A stretch of DNA of 64,000 nucleotides from Pectinophora gossypiella. Lineage: Eukaryota; Arthropoda; Insecta; Lepidoptera; Gelechiidae. The translations under genes and the position numbers were made by a program. The notes beneath the pieces were generated by a model. That model was not told where the DNA came from. It made no database searches and saw nothing but the letters and a program-made list of their open reading frames with translations. Within the stretch, counting starts at the first letter, position 1. Each line of letters opens with the position of its first letter. Of the stretch, positions 47,701 through 57,755 are shown piece after piece. The stretch spans positions 2,640,786 to 2,704,785 of the forward strand of contig NC_065424.1 of NCBI RefSeq assembly GCF_024362695.1, read 5' to 3'.

Positions 47701-50700
47701 TGTGAGGTGGAATACCGACCTCATCAACCCTGGTGTCGGGCTTATTATTGAGCCGCCAAAGGCCTCTGACATGGCTTATGTAATGACTATTTATTTACAT
47801 CAGTAAGTAGTAACCGGGACTAACGGCATAACGTGCCTTCCGAAGCACGGATCATCTTACTTTCGGACAATCTGGTGATCAGCCAGTAATGTCCTAACCA
47901 AACAGACACAATGTAATTTTTGTGATATGTCCCCACCGGCAATCGAACCCGGGACCTCCGGATCGTGAGCCCGACGCTCAACAACTGGACCACGGAGGTC
48001 GTTGTTTTAGTATAAACAGTCGATAATGTTATTCCAGCGCAAGAAGAACTACCCGACCTGGATGAGATCGAGCGGGAGCTGCGGATGTTAGACGAGCAGA
48101 TCCTACAGATGGCGCAGAGCAACAACATGGACGCGCACGCCGTGCTCGCCTCCACCGAGACTGCGCCCGTCACCACCGGTAAGAAACATTACATCTGTCT
48201 AACGGCCTCTCTGATCCAGTCGTTAGGTTCACAGTCTGGAGGTTCCGGGTTCCAATCCCGGTGGAACAAAATACACTTTGTTACTCCTAGTTTGGTCAGG
48301 ACATTACAGGCTGATCATCTGATTGTCCGAAAGTAAGATGATCCGTGCCGCGGACGGCACTTACTCATGTAATTAAGTTGTCGTTATATGACCCATTGGG
48401 CCTTTGCCGGCTCAGTAATAACCCTGACACCAGGGTTGAAGAGGTTGGTAATTCAACTCACAAACCATTCGATAGAAGCTCTGTCTAAAGGTGAACTCGC
48501 ACCTAGACGCGCTGCGGAGCCGCACGCGCCGAAGTCATTGAATTTTGCGGCAAAATGCGGGTCGTGCGGCGCGGATACATGCGCGACATTGCTTATGATT
48601 TCATACAAAGATTTATAAAGTGCGAAGACTTCGGCGCGTTTACCTTAATAACCCCGTTTCCGCCCTCTGTTGAGTATAAACCTCTTACGCCACTCTTTGT
48701 CTGTACCTGTATAGGAAATAATCAGGAAATGTTTGACGCCAACTTCAGGAGACCGACCTCTTTAATCTGCATAAATATTAACAAAGCTGAAAAAAACGTT
48801 TAACAATAATTAATTACAGCATTGTTTTTTTCCTCCAAGGCTGAAAGCGAATTAATTATCGTGGATTTTAATGAATAATCATAAAGGGAGGAGTACAATC
48901 GTATTTTTTTAATGAAAACATTTTGCCAATAATAACAATAATCGCGGGTAATGGCGCTTTGTTTAGAGTAAACGGCACGTGTCAAACAAAAGGTAGAGAT
49001 AAATCTGTAGGTTACTAGTAATAGAATAGGGTAGTTTCCAACTAGTCAAATCAGTTACTTTTTACTAAACGTCAAAACACGAAATTACTATGGAATTTGT
49101 ATGAAAAAGCAACCTGTGACGTCATAGAAAAACGTGACAAAATGTCGCACTTATTATTACATTTTTCTTTATTAAAATTCATAAATTAGTTAAATAGAAA
49201 AAAAAAACGTTTTTGTCACCTTTAGATCTGTCTTTATTCAGTAATTAGAATTTCGTAATTTATCTTTGAACTAGGGATCTATCCAATTGAGCCATATCTC
49301 TCGTCTCTTTCGTACTAAGATGTCTTTTTTTTTGACGTGACTTATTGTAGATTTGCCGTAGATGGCATTAACTACTTGGCCGGACAAATGGGGAGCGCTG
49401 AAGGCTCTCACCCGGTACAACGCTTAACTAAGATGTCGTGTTCGTGCGAAACATACATGTTTCTCGTCTCTTTCGCGCTTGGTGATGTAATATAACTATT
49501 TTCTTGGAGTCATTCTAATCACGTTTTGAGGGGTGGAACCTAAAACCAATGTCTAGAAATTTAGAAAAAGTACATAAAAAGGGTTGGTAGATCAAAGATA
49601 AAAGGTGTGGTAACTTATCGAAAAACACAAAGATCAGGGAAATTTTTAATATTTCTGAAATTTACATACAAAGCTAGTTGCAAAACTTGACTATAAAAAT
49701 ATTGGAATATTTAAGTGTGGACACTTGGGATAACTAACGTAATTGCGTACACTTTACGTATCTTTAAATATTATTATTTTATTTGTAAAATTTATTTCGT
49801 TTCACACATTTTAATAATACTGTAATCATAAAGTGTGTCATCTTTATCATTCAGTTTTATCGTTCCCACGAATTTACGAATGTTCTTCACGGTCGAAAAC
49901 CATCGAAATATGACCTTAAAAACGAAAATATTAAAATATTGAAATCGGCCTTCGTGCCTTAGTAATTACGAGTATTAGCAAATCGTATCCTGGCCCCTAC
50001 GATACAAGCTTTGGTTAGTGCAGGGACCGCCGCAATCTGATGGTAATTGTTATTTATGTTTATTGTATAATTATACCAACCCGCAGTGGAGCAGCGTGGT
50101 GGAGTATGCTCCATACCCCCTCTGGTTGATTGAGGGGTAGCCTGGGCCCAGCAGTGGGACGTATATTAGCTGATTATGTTATGTTGTTATGTATAATTAT
50201 ATCTGTATAGTAAAATAAAATATTATTATCCGTTTTCCATGGAGGTCTAAGAATTTCTTACATCATTTTTCTTCTTTTTACTACATGAGACACGTCTTTA
50301 GTTTGGTTAGATTAAGATAACGCAGACTAAATCACCGGATGATACGTTAAGAATTTCAAAAGAAGAATCGATTTCGAAAGAAGTTTCGTACAGACATACG
50401 TACGGTCACGAGTACTTATACTATGTAACACTTTGAAACCATGTCACATTAACTTTTTTGACAAGTTAAACCGTAAGTCTCATTAAATGTAAAATATCGT
50501 AGTGCGACAGGGTTCTAAAGTGGGTACATGATATTGCTCATGACTGTACATAAGATTACGCCTATTTCCCATTGGGGTAGGTACCATGATACCACAAATT
50601 CCACTTACTACGATCCTGACACACGACCTACGCTTCCTCCACTCATCAAAGACTTCATGCAAGCTCGCCGGTTTACGAGTAGAGTACTTTGAAGAGTAGA

Positions 50701-53700
50701 AAAGTTTCGTGCTAGAGCTAATTGGGTATTTGACTGGGTCAAAGATAAATTATAAAATGCTAATCAAGAAATAGAAGCCAGTCGAAGATGATGAAAAATC
50801 AATCTTATTTTACTTTTCGACTTATTTTCGAATTATATTTTTGTGGATTAAGTACCGCTGACCGCTTTTATTGATGACAGGACAGGACAGTATTTCTATA
50901 CAAACTCAAAAGAAAACTTTTATTTTTGACGTTTCGTAATACCACCACCATAAGGTTCCCTTATCATCATAAGGTTCATCATATCCAGCTTACGACATCG
51001 TATCAACAGTGGCTGCAAGTTGTCTTTGATTACTTGTGGCTCTGCCCACCCCATTAGCGATTACGGGCGTGAGTTTATGTATGTATGTGTTGACGTTTCG
51101 TAAAACTTTTTAGAAAGAAAGAAAAAAATATTTATTCGGCATACTTAACACTAATTAACAAAAAAAATAATAATTATACATAATGCCGAAACGGCTTCAG
51201 CTCAGCAAGTGTCACGGCCTAGCTGTAGCTTGCTACATATATCATAGTCTTGACTATGACGCTGATTATCAGCTGCAGTCGGTTGGGGAATCAAAAAACA
51301 GTAAAACAAAAAGAACTGCGCTCTAAAGTCTAAGCACATACCCATATCTTTATTTATTTTTTTTACCCATATCTATTTTTACTTTCTTTTTTTTTTCTAA
51401 ATTGGCTATTTGGCTATTGGATTACTTATCTCGTTTGACTAGGTTGTCAAGTGGCCAATTCAGAAACTATTATTTTTATTTCCAGAATCACCTTCAACTC
51501 CTACGGCCGGTGACGGCAGTATCAAGCCACATAAGTTGTTCCCGATCTTCAGTAAACCCAATCCTGGCACGCCGACCACACCTACAGCTAAAGGTAAGCA
51601 TTAATATGGTTTTTAAGAGTGTTGTTTTAAGGTAAAGAACCGACGGGAATTCTTATAGTATCACTATAACATAAAACAGCACCACAGTCATCACACTTGT
51701 GTCCCCGAAGGGGTCGACAGGGGTGTATAGTAAATACACTTACTCCTCGCCGGCCATGGTAAGTCCCGTGTAATAGAGGCAAGCCTATTGCCACTAGGGA
51801 ATGCAATCTCGACTCGAGATCCCGCGGGATTGGAAATATCAATCCTGCGAGATCCCGAAATTTCAGAGATCTCGTCTAGTTCATAAAAAAATGTAAAGCT
51901 AGGATGGCAAAAAACGATGAAAACTGCTTGTTTGTGATAGTGACGTTTTAAAAGAAAACAAAAACTTAGTCTTCAATATTACTATCTAAATATTTAAGTT
52001 TTCTTTGGAAATTAACATAATCAAAATAAAAAGTATAACTCAAGGAGATTCGCCCAATCCCGTCAAACTCGAATGGGATCTCGTCATTCTATGCTTCGGG
52101 ATTGATTCCGAAAAATTAGACGAAATGTCGCGAGAACGAGATTGAATTCCCTAATTGCCATTAACCGAGCACAAATCCTGGAAACTGCGATTCAAACTCA
52201 TAAAGTCGAATTCAGCGGTTTAGAACCTGAACCGGGTATCTAACCCGTGACACTATTATGCTGTAGGCCACGCGTTCTCCGAACAAAGCTATCAGGGATT
52301 CACTTTATTGGTGTACTTCTATGGTGCGTATGACCGAGCACTAACCCTGGCTTAGTAGTTACCTCTGCTTCACCTTTTGTATTTGGCATTCTTTAGGGTG
52401 ACATATCGTCTTCCATATTTATTTATTTATTTCAAATCGGGAAACAAACAGCTTAAATAACAATTTAAAAAATGCAAATAGTTTGTACATTAGCCAATGA
52501 AGTCTCCACTTATAACTAATACATGCATTACTGAGAAGTAGACAGAAGCAATAAATAAATTAAGTAAGCAAGCAATACAAAAATAGAAAGAAAAGTTGAT
52601 GCTACATCTTTTCCAACGTTTTGAGGGCAGATACAAATTTATTGTGCTTAAGATGAAATATGTCAATGCTATTGTATTTATCATTATATTTGCTACAAGT
52701 TCTAACTATAAAACGGTGCTTTAGGTAATTCGTTCTGCAAAAAGGAATAGCAAAAGTGTCAGAATTGGGACGAAGTCTAACGCTGCGACACTTAAACAAA
52801 ATTTTGTTAACAAACAATATCCATGGAATATCCAAATAAACTGATTTATTTATTTCCAGGTACATCGGACAAAGGCAAGAAGCCGCTCCTGAGGACTGGC
52901 AAGGACCAGTACGTCATCGATGCTGGACAAAAGAAGTTCGGAGCGACTCAGTGCGCAGAGTGCGGGGTTATATACCAGGTTAGTGCTACACTTTTGGTTA
53001 CTCTTTGTTACTCTTATATGCGTAACATGATGATGGCTCACTTTTTTTTTGTTTACTTATAGTAGATTTGTGACAAATTATTATAACTACTTTGCCGGAA
53101 ATAATAATAATAATAATAAGGCGCCATAGTCCCCATAGCTCCAGTATCCCGGTCCACTAACCCCCAACCCAATAGTACCCTTTGTTCCCATAATCTGCAA
53201 TAGTCCTACACGAACCGGGGATTGTCTTTGGGTGCACTCCCATAGTGCATACAGGGATAATCGCCGGTTGGTGTCACACCACATTTAGATTAAACTGTCT
53301 TAAGGGGCCTCTACGTGTTGGCTTCGGCCCCACGCACGCCTTCCAAAAGTCCGGGCTTCCATAGGCCCGAGATATGAAAAAGACATACAATAATAATAAT
53401 AAACATATTTATTTGACCAAAAGAACAAATTTAGGACAATAGATTATATAGGAGATAGAGAAATACAGCTCACTTCGAATGTTGTATAAACCAATCAGTT
53501 CTTTTTTTTCACGTAACTTATTGTAGATTTGCCGCAAATGACATGAACTACTTGGCCGAAGATACTCAATTCGACCCGAATTAGTTCACAAGTATTTTTT
53601 TTTTCACAAGTATGAATTAATTTTCAGATTGGCGACCCTCAAGATGAGCACGATCACTTGGTACATCACAATGCTACTGATGTACTCAAATTCAATGTAA

Positions 53701-56527
53701 GTTAATTATTTTATTCTTCTATCGTGTGGGTTGTGAGGTCGGTAACCAACTCCATCAACCAACCACCATGGATTCCCATGTATTGTAAAGTCTAGAGAAT
53801 AAATCTTTATTATTATTAATTTCCAAAAAACTATCTGATCGGGCATCGAGCAAGGGTTCTCAGCCCTATTGCGTGCTAAATGAACTTATGGAATTAGTTA
53901 CGACTTGTCATTAATTCCATTAAAATCCATCGACTCCTTTCGTGGCGCGGGTTATTTTTTTAAACCTAGTTTATCTTCAGTCTTCGATTTGTAATAACAC
54001 TGCTTGGTTTTAGCCAGAGTTTTCTTTTTCTTATTTATTATTTACATTTTACGACTTTACAGTGCAGAAGCGCCAATGTCCCGTGAAACTTTCGATATTT
54101 ACAATAATATTAGGTGTAAACAGTATAAAAACATATTTAATTTTAACACATAGACACTCGCGACACACATACGTCCACTCACTGACAAACAGATCACACA
54201 CTGGTGCTGATGCAAGGAGTGCATTAAGTGTTTTTGTGAATTATTTCAGGGTGTGAAAGACGAGTGCGTAGTGGGCACGTCAGGCAGCGCGCGATGCGTG
54301 CGCATCCGCGGCGGCGAGCCCGGCTGGAGGAAGGTGGAGGCGCTGCTGGATAGAGTGGTGCACCCGCACCTCGGGTACGGGAGTGGCCTGCCCAGGGACC
54401 AGGTGGAGCTCTACACTGTGAGTATATATCCAGGGTGTGAGTGACATCGTAACGAAAACTTTGAACGATGATTCACACCATGATTCTGAGTTGATATCAA
54501 GTCCAATTTTCCATCGCAAAAGTCTTCTTCTGTCGTGTGGGTTGTGAGATGGAATACCAACCTCCAAACGAACCTGAAACGTCAAGAGTACTCTAAACCG
54601 GCGAGCATGCATGAAGTCTTTGATGAGAGTGGGAGAAGCGAAAGTAGTGTGTTAGGACCGTAGTAAGTGGAATTCCGTGGTCTCTGCCTACCCCAATGGG
54701 AAATAGGCGTGATATTATGTATGTCATCATCATCATCATCAGCCCATTAACGTCCCCACTGCTGGGGCACGGGCCTTCCCTATGGATGGATAGGGAGATC
54801 GGGCCTTAAACCACCACGCGGGCCCAGTGCGGATTGCTGGTTATTAACTGCTAATGCAGCCGGGACTAACGGCTTAACGTGCCTTCCGAAGCACGGAGGA
54901 GCTCGAGATGAAAACTTTTTTTTTGTGGTCACCCATCCTATGACCGGCCTTTGCGAAAGTTGCTTAACTTCAACAATCGCAGACCGAGCGCGTTTACCGC
55001 TGCGCCACCGAGCTCCTCAATTATGTATGTATCGCAATGCTAATACCAATATTTATCGACAGGCGTACCTCTACATCGACAAGAAGCAGATCGTGGGTTG
55101 CTTGGTAGTTGAGCCGAAGCTGCGAGCATACAAGCTGATACCCGGCGAGCCAGACTGTTGCAGCGTCGAGGATTACCCTGTCAAGTTAGTATTTTATACA
55201 TGTGCCGTGTTTATCAAAACTTAGAAGTCTACACGTTCACAAGCTACAAGTTACTCAAAAGTACGTAATTACGTTTATCATAAAATGTAGAGGGATTGTA
55301 AAATATACTTGTGAAATAAATATTGACACTTGCAACGTGTAATTTACATGTGTAGTTTTGATAAACACATTCTTGTAATAATGAAATTTTTTACAAGAAA
55401 ATTTCTTGTAGTACAAGGCTTGTAAGGACTTAGGGGACATCTCGTCCCAGGCTTAACCTCTCATATGCCGAGATACCAGACACAATAGATTTTACATTGT
55501 GTCTGGTCGAGATCCGCGTTCCGGCATTTAAGGGGTTAAACTGGGCCCAGGGACGAGTTCGCCCTTTTCGAAGTTGTTGGGACGATTACACCATTGATTA
55601 TTTTTCGTCCCAACAACTGATTCATAGTGGGCCCAGTTACCCACTACCAAATTAGAAAAGGGCAAACTCGTCCCTGGGCCCAGTTTAAGCCTGGGACGAG
55701 AAGTCCCCTAAGTCCTTGTAAGTTTTGGTAAACAGGACAATGGATGTAGCCTATGATAACGCACTGTTGGACCCTGGCCACATCATCGGCGCAGTTACAG
55801 ACCATATCACCACGGTGTTGTTGCTAAAGAAACAATGAAGACCTCCAAGGTTTCTGTTTTGGTAGTCTAGCAGGGCTAATATGCGCAACGTGATAAAATT
55901 ATCGATCGATTCAATAAATTTTCAATAAGTTTTTTTTGTTCCCTAACAAGCGTGCCACGTGATTTTGTTGTTAATATGACTTATTTGAGTTCACATATTA
56001 GCATAAATCGACAAAACGACATAATTATAACGCCAGAATCGACAAAATGACCGTGACAAAATTTTGTCACGTTGCGCACTTTAGCCCTACAGGTGTTTAG
56101 CCTTCGCACCACAGCAGAGCTCGAATATTTACCGACGCATCATACAACGGACGAAACACCCTGTTTCTGAACATGAAACATCATACGGTTTTTTTGTTTG
56201 CTTTGCCTTACCCGTGCGTAACTCGCGATGCGCCAGTATCTTTTTACATAAAATATAACAGCAGTGTTAACAGCCATATAAAAAGGACTATTTCGCAGTG
56301 ACATTAAAAACGTGTTGTACAGGTGCGGCGTGTCCCGCATATGGACGCACATCTCGTACCGGCGGCGCGGGCTGGCGTCGCGGCTGCTGGAGTGCGCCCG
56401 CGCCTCGTTCCTGTACGGCGCGGCGCTGCGTGTCGACCACATCGCCTTCAGCGCGCCCACCGCCGCCGGGAAGGCGCTCGCTACGGCCTACTGCGGCACG
56501 CCTAACTTCTATGTCTATATAGATTAG
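44507..56527 (+). CDS. eco: Eco1/ESCO cohesin acetyltransferase, complete ten-exon gene
   Basis: The enzyme acetylates lysines of the cohesin subunit SMC3 with acetyl-CoA during S phase and so establishes sister-chromatid cohesion; it is nuclear. Joining exons 44507-44765, 45310-46419, 46985-47377, 48038-48178, 51486-51593, 52860-52978, 53628-53696, 54250-54417, 55063-55184 and 56323-56527 gives 897 codons plus TAG, all GT-AG and in frame. Residues 1-670 are Ser/Thr/Lys-rich and look disordered, as in vertebrate ESCO1/2. Residues 688-700 hold the family signature I-D-A-G-Q-K-K-F-G-A-T. A C2H2 finger follows (C702, C705, H720, H724). The acetyltransferase domain has S834-R-I-W, the acetyl-CoA loop R843-RRGLAS, and F-S-x-P-T with Y886-CGT near the end. 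A874 replaces the Asp of human ESCO. Very sure of the family. Confidence 0.95.
45310..46419 (+). CDS. eco: ESCO exon 2
   Basis: Acceptor TTTACACAG. Residues 87-456: low-complexity Ser/Thr/Lys/Arg, several S/T-P sites and K/R clusters typical of a nuclear disordered region. Donor TTG|GTGAGT. Length divisible by three (1110). Confidence 0.9.
46690..46935 (+). repeat. Dispersed repeat in ESCO intron 2
   Basis: Ends in AAATTTCATCAAAATCGGTT and TTTTGGCGTGAAAGTGTAAC, a block common across lepidopteran genomes to my knowledge. It stops about 50 bp before the exon 3 acceptor. Confidence 0.5.
46985..47377 (+). CDS. eco: ESCO exon 3
   Basis: Acceptor CATGATTACAG, donor CAG|GTGAGT, 393 bases. Residues 457-587, acidic and Pro-rich, no known domain. 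Confidence 0.9.
47540..47640 (+). mobile_element. SINE-1 tRNA-like head in ESCO intron 3
   Basis: CCTAGTTGGTAGAATGC (A box) and GCAGGTTCGAATCCAGC (B box), then CCAATGATTGTCGAATT. The SINE-1 body is missing and SINE-2 sequence starts about 45 bp later. Confidence 0.7.
47685..48000 (-). mobile_element. SINE-2 copy in ESCO intron 3
   Basis: Tail ATCGTGTGGGTTGTGAGG at left, core complement CGTGCCTTCCGAAGCACGG, and at right the complement of a B box (CGAACCCGGGACC) and A box (AACTGGACCACGG). It ends about 38 bp before the exon 4 acceptor. Confidence 0.75.
48038..48178 (+). CDS. eco: ESCO exon 4
   Basis: Acceptor GTTATTCCAG, donor CCG|GTAAGA, 141 bases. Encodes a short acidic amphipathic stretch (IERELRMLDEQILQMAQ) with heptad-like spacing, so a possible helix or short coiled coil. 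Confidence 0.9.
48195..48480 (+). mobile_element. SINE-2 copy in ESCO intron 4
   Basis: B box GGGTTCCAATCCCGGTGG, then GACATTACAGGCTGATCATC and the tail ACCCTGACACCAGGGTTG. Opposite in direction to the intron 3 copy, only 0.5 kb away, with exon 4 between them. Confidence 0.7.
49030..49285. mobile_element. MITE-A copy in ESCO intron 4
   Basis: TAGTTTCCAACTAGTCAAA start, TGTGACGTCATAG inside, TAATTTATCTTTGAACTAG end. One of the most intact copies. Confidence 0.75.
49325..49426 (-). mobile_element. LINE-J 3' end insertion (102 bp) with 11-bp target duplication
   Basis: A T-run then GACGTGACTTATTGTAG (complement of the LINE-J 3' end). ACTAAGATGTC occurs at 49314-49324 and 49427-49437. The target is related to the palindrome loop DNA near 10420-10500 (CTCGTCTCTTTCG blocks). 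Confidence 0.85.
50078..50192 (+). mobile_element. SINE-3 / RTE-type 3' end in ESCO intron 4
   Basis: GTGGAGCAGCGTGGTGGAG, then CCCAGCAGTGGGACGTATAT and a TTATGTTATG tail. Confidence 0.65.
50399..50550. mobile_element. MITE-C copy in ESCO intron 4
   Basis: GTACGGTCACGAGTAC start and ATTGCTCATGACTGTAC end. Confidence 0.7.
50551..50690 (-). mobile_element. LINE-L 3' end fragment
   Basis: AAGATTACGCCTATTTCCCA, then GACTTCATGCAAGCTCGCCG. Inverse of 54592-54722. Confidence 0.55.
50733..50945. mobile_element. MITE-B copy
   Basis: GACTGGGTCAAAGATAAATT start, TTGACGTTTCGTAA near the break, where LINE-K sequence follows. Confidence 0.55.
50946..51092 (+). mobile_element. LINE-K 3' end fragment
   Basis: AAGGTTCATCATATCCAGC, CAACAGTGGCTGCAAG, TTACGGGCGTGAGTTTATG, then a TATGTATG tail. 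The MITE-B-like TTGACGTTTCGTAA sequence lies on both sides, so it probably inserted into MITE-B. Confidence 0.6.
51410..51472. mobile_element. MITE-B terminus next to the exon 5 acceptor
   Basis: CTCGTTTGACTAGGTTGTCA then AGTGGCCAATTC. This end lies about 15 bp before the start of the exon 5 acceptor site. Confidence 0.55.
51486..51593 (+). CDS. eco: ESCO exon 5
   Basis: Acceptor TTATTTCCAG, donor AAG|GTAAGC, 108 bases. Contains K-L-F-P-I-F-S-K followed by a Pro/Thr-rich tail, the kind of short linear motif found before the ESCO zinc finger; its partner is not known to me. Confidence 0.9.
52860..52978 (+). CDS. eco: ESCO exon 6
   Basis: Acceptor TATTTCCAG, donor CAG|GTTAGT. Residues 671-710 with I-D-A-G-Q-K-K-F-G-A-T and the first two zinc ligands C702 and C705. 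Confidence 0.95.
53094..53400 (+). mobile_element. LINE-Z 3' end flanked by AAT repeats, ESCO intron 6
   Basis: ATAATAATAATAATAA stands before GGCGCCATAGTCCCC and another AAT run follows CCCGAGATATGAAAAAGAC. The AAT runs look like tail plus target. Shares 53285-53395 with the minus-strand fragment at 22855-22990. Confidence 0.6.
53500..53568 (-). mobile_element. LINE-J 3' fragment
   Basis: T-run, CACGTAACTTATTGTAG, then TTTGCCGCAAATGACATG. About 60 bp upstream of exon 7. Confidence 0.55.
53628..53696 (+). CDS. eco: ESCO exon 7
   Basis: Acceptor AATTTTCAG, donor AAT|GTAAGT, 69 bases. Residues 711-733 with the last two zinc ligands H720 and H724. H718 and H723 are also present. Confidence 0.95.
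54250..54417 (+). CDS. eco: ESCO exon 8
   Basis: Acceptor TTATTTCAG, donor ACT|GTGAGT, 168 bases. Residues 734-789, the start of the acetyltransferase domain. Notably GC-rich next to AT-rich introns. Confidence 0.95.
54592..54722 (+). mobile_element. LINE-L 3' end, ESCO intron 8
   Basis: ACCGGCGAGCATGCATGAAG, AAGCGAAAGTAGTGTG, AATAGGCGTGATATTATG. Directly followed by the SINE-5S tail. Confidence 0.6.
54724..55018 (-). mobile_element. SINE-5S copy, full-length type, ESCO intron 8
   Basis: On the minus strand: GAGGAGCTCGGTGGCGCAGC (tRNA-like A box), then AAGTTAAGCAACTTTCG and GGATGGGTGACCAC (5S-like). Next comes the core GTGCTTCGGAAGGCACG, then CCCAGCAGTGGGGACG, GGGCTGATGATG and an ATG tail. 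Reference copy for the family in this window; it ends 44 bp before exon 9. Confidence 0.85.
55063..55184 (+). CDS. eco: ESCO exon 9
   Basis: Acceptor TTATCGACAG, donor TCAA|GTTAGT, phase 2. Residues 790-829 (Y-L-Y-I-D-K-K-Q-I-V-G and E-P-K-L-R-A), central beta strands of the acetyltransferase fold. Confidence 0.95.
55419..55722. repeat. Compound foldback: outer stem enclosing several hairpins, ESCO intron 9
   Basis: The outer arms 55419-55458 and 55683-55722 are inverted copies (about 36 of 40 positions). Inside are CCAGACACAA..TTGTGTCTGG, a second pair 55536-55568 / 55655-55687 and a third AGTTGTTGGGACGA / TCGTCCCAACAACT. Such a layout can extrude as a branched cruciform or fold as RNA. Probably nested hairpin MITEs. 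Confidence 0.8.
55868..56093. mobile_element. MITE-D copy, ESCO intron 9
   Basis: AGCAGGGCTAATATGCGCAA start and TGCGCACTTTAGCCCTACAG end (inverted repeat). Contains the palindrome GTGACAAAATTTTGTCAC. Confidence 0.7.
56323..56527 (+). CDS. eco: ESCO exon 10, catalytic C-terminus
   Basis: Acceptor TTGTACAG, stop TAG at 56525-56527. Residues 830-897: C-G-V-S-R-I-W, R-R-R-G-L-A-S, F-S-A-P-T and Y-C-G-T. Very GC-rich, hence long shadow frames on all strands. Confidence 0.95.
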
Positions 56528-57340
56528 CACGTGAGTTCGATTTTGTAGATTTTTGGCTTGTAATAGTGTCGTATAAGGGTCAAAACATATTTGTCAGCAA
56601 ATAATCGCACTCTAATTCTATCCTTGTCTAACCTAAGAGAGAGAGAGAGACGCACGCGTCAGAATTGACGAGGCGATAGCGAGCGGTCGGTCTCTCTCGC
56701 TCTAGCAAATTACGGTTCTGAGTAACGGAAAAGGATAGAAGCATAAGAAAGTTCGATGAGGTGCTGTCAGATGTGGTTCAACCCTAAGAAGGGATAATGA
56801 AGAATAATTCATCTATAAAATGTATAGAGTGGGCCGTGAAGATACAGACATTTTCTAGCAACGTTTGATGTAAGCGAAGGGCTCTCCAATGATTAAACAT
56901 TTACAAAATGTTATGTTTATAGACATAAAAGATAAATGCAGCTCTCTGTTAAGACTTGCGCCCTGACAAATGCTCAGCACACATTGCAGTGTCTATGGAA
57001 ATGTGTTAGTGTTAAAATAGCTTCAAGAAAATGTTGAAGTTTCCCTCTAGTGATTTGGAAGAAACTTTATAATGTCTGAATCTTAATTTTTTTTAAGTAA
57101 TATGGATTAGTTTACGGGTAATCGTCTATTTTATTACCATAAGAATTTCTGTTTAAGTTGTTGGAAAGTAGAGACAATTGGCTTCTTGACAGTTTTCGGA
57201 TAAGTTTAAAAAAAAATAACAGACGATTATTTTATACCTCTTAATATTTTATTTTCTCGAAAAACTTTATACAATATAAAAAACATATTTTTCTTAAATT
57301 ATTTTGAATTTCTCGCGTATAACCCTTTACGTCAACCGGT
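56528..57340 (+). other. eco: Proximal ESCO 3' untranslated region
   Basis: Follows the stop without another gene. A GA-repeat at 56637-56651 and the partly complementary GTCTCTCTCGCTC at 56690 could pair. No early AATAAA directly after the stop was chosen. Confidence 0.4.
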
Positions 57341-57344
57341 CATG

Positions 57345-57440
57345 TTTTTTTTTTGACGTGACTTATTGTAGATTGCATAATTGCCGCTGATGGCATTAAC
57401 TACTTGGCCGGACAAATGGGGAGCACTGAAGGCTCTCACC
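57345..57440 (-). mobile_element. LINE-J 3' fragment
   Basis: T-run, GACGTGACTTATTGTAG, GACAAATGGGGAGCACTGAA. No target duplication found. Confidence 0.65.
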
Positions 57441-57639
57441 ATATTATGCTCGGTGACGTCACATTTCAACAAAAAAAAACTGTCAAACAGTATAACTTGA
57501 AACCTGCCAGATAGTTTTTATTTTGTGAAATGTGACGTCACACGAAGCTCAATCATGGCCGCCCGTGTTTCGAGTCTTGACTTGTCTCACAGATAAAAAA
57601 AATCGCATTATTGTTTTGTAAAAATAAAATACATAACAT

Positions 57640-57755
57640 AACATAAATAGCCTATATACGTTCCACAGCTGGGCACAGGCCTCCCCTCAATCAACCGGAG
57701 GGGGTATGGAGCATACTCCACCACGCTACTCCACTGCGGGTTGGTGGAGGTGTAA
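57640..57755 (-). mobile_element. SINE-3 / RTE-type 3' end
   Basis: AACATAAATAGCCTATATACG, GGCACAGGCCTCCCCTC, CTCCACCACGCTACTCCAC. A possible AATAAA (57623-57628) lies just before it. Confidence 0.65.
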
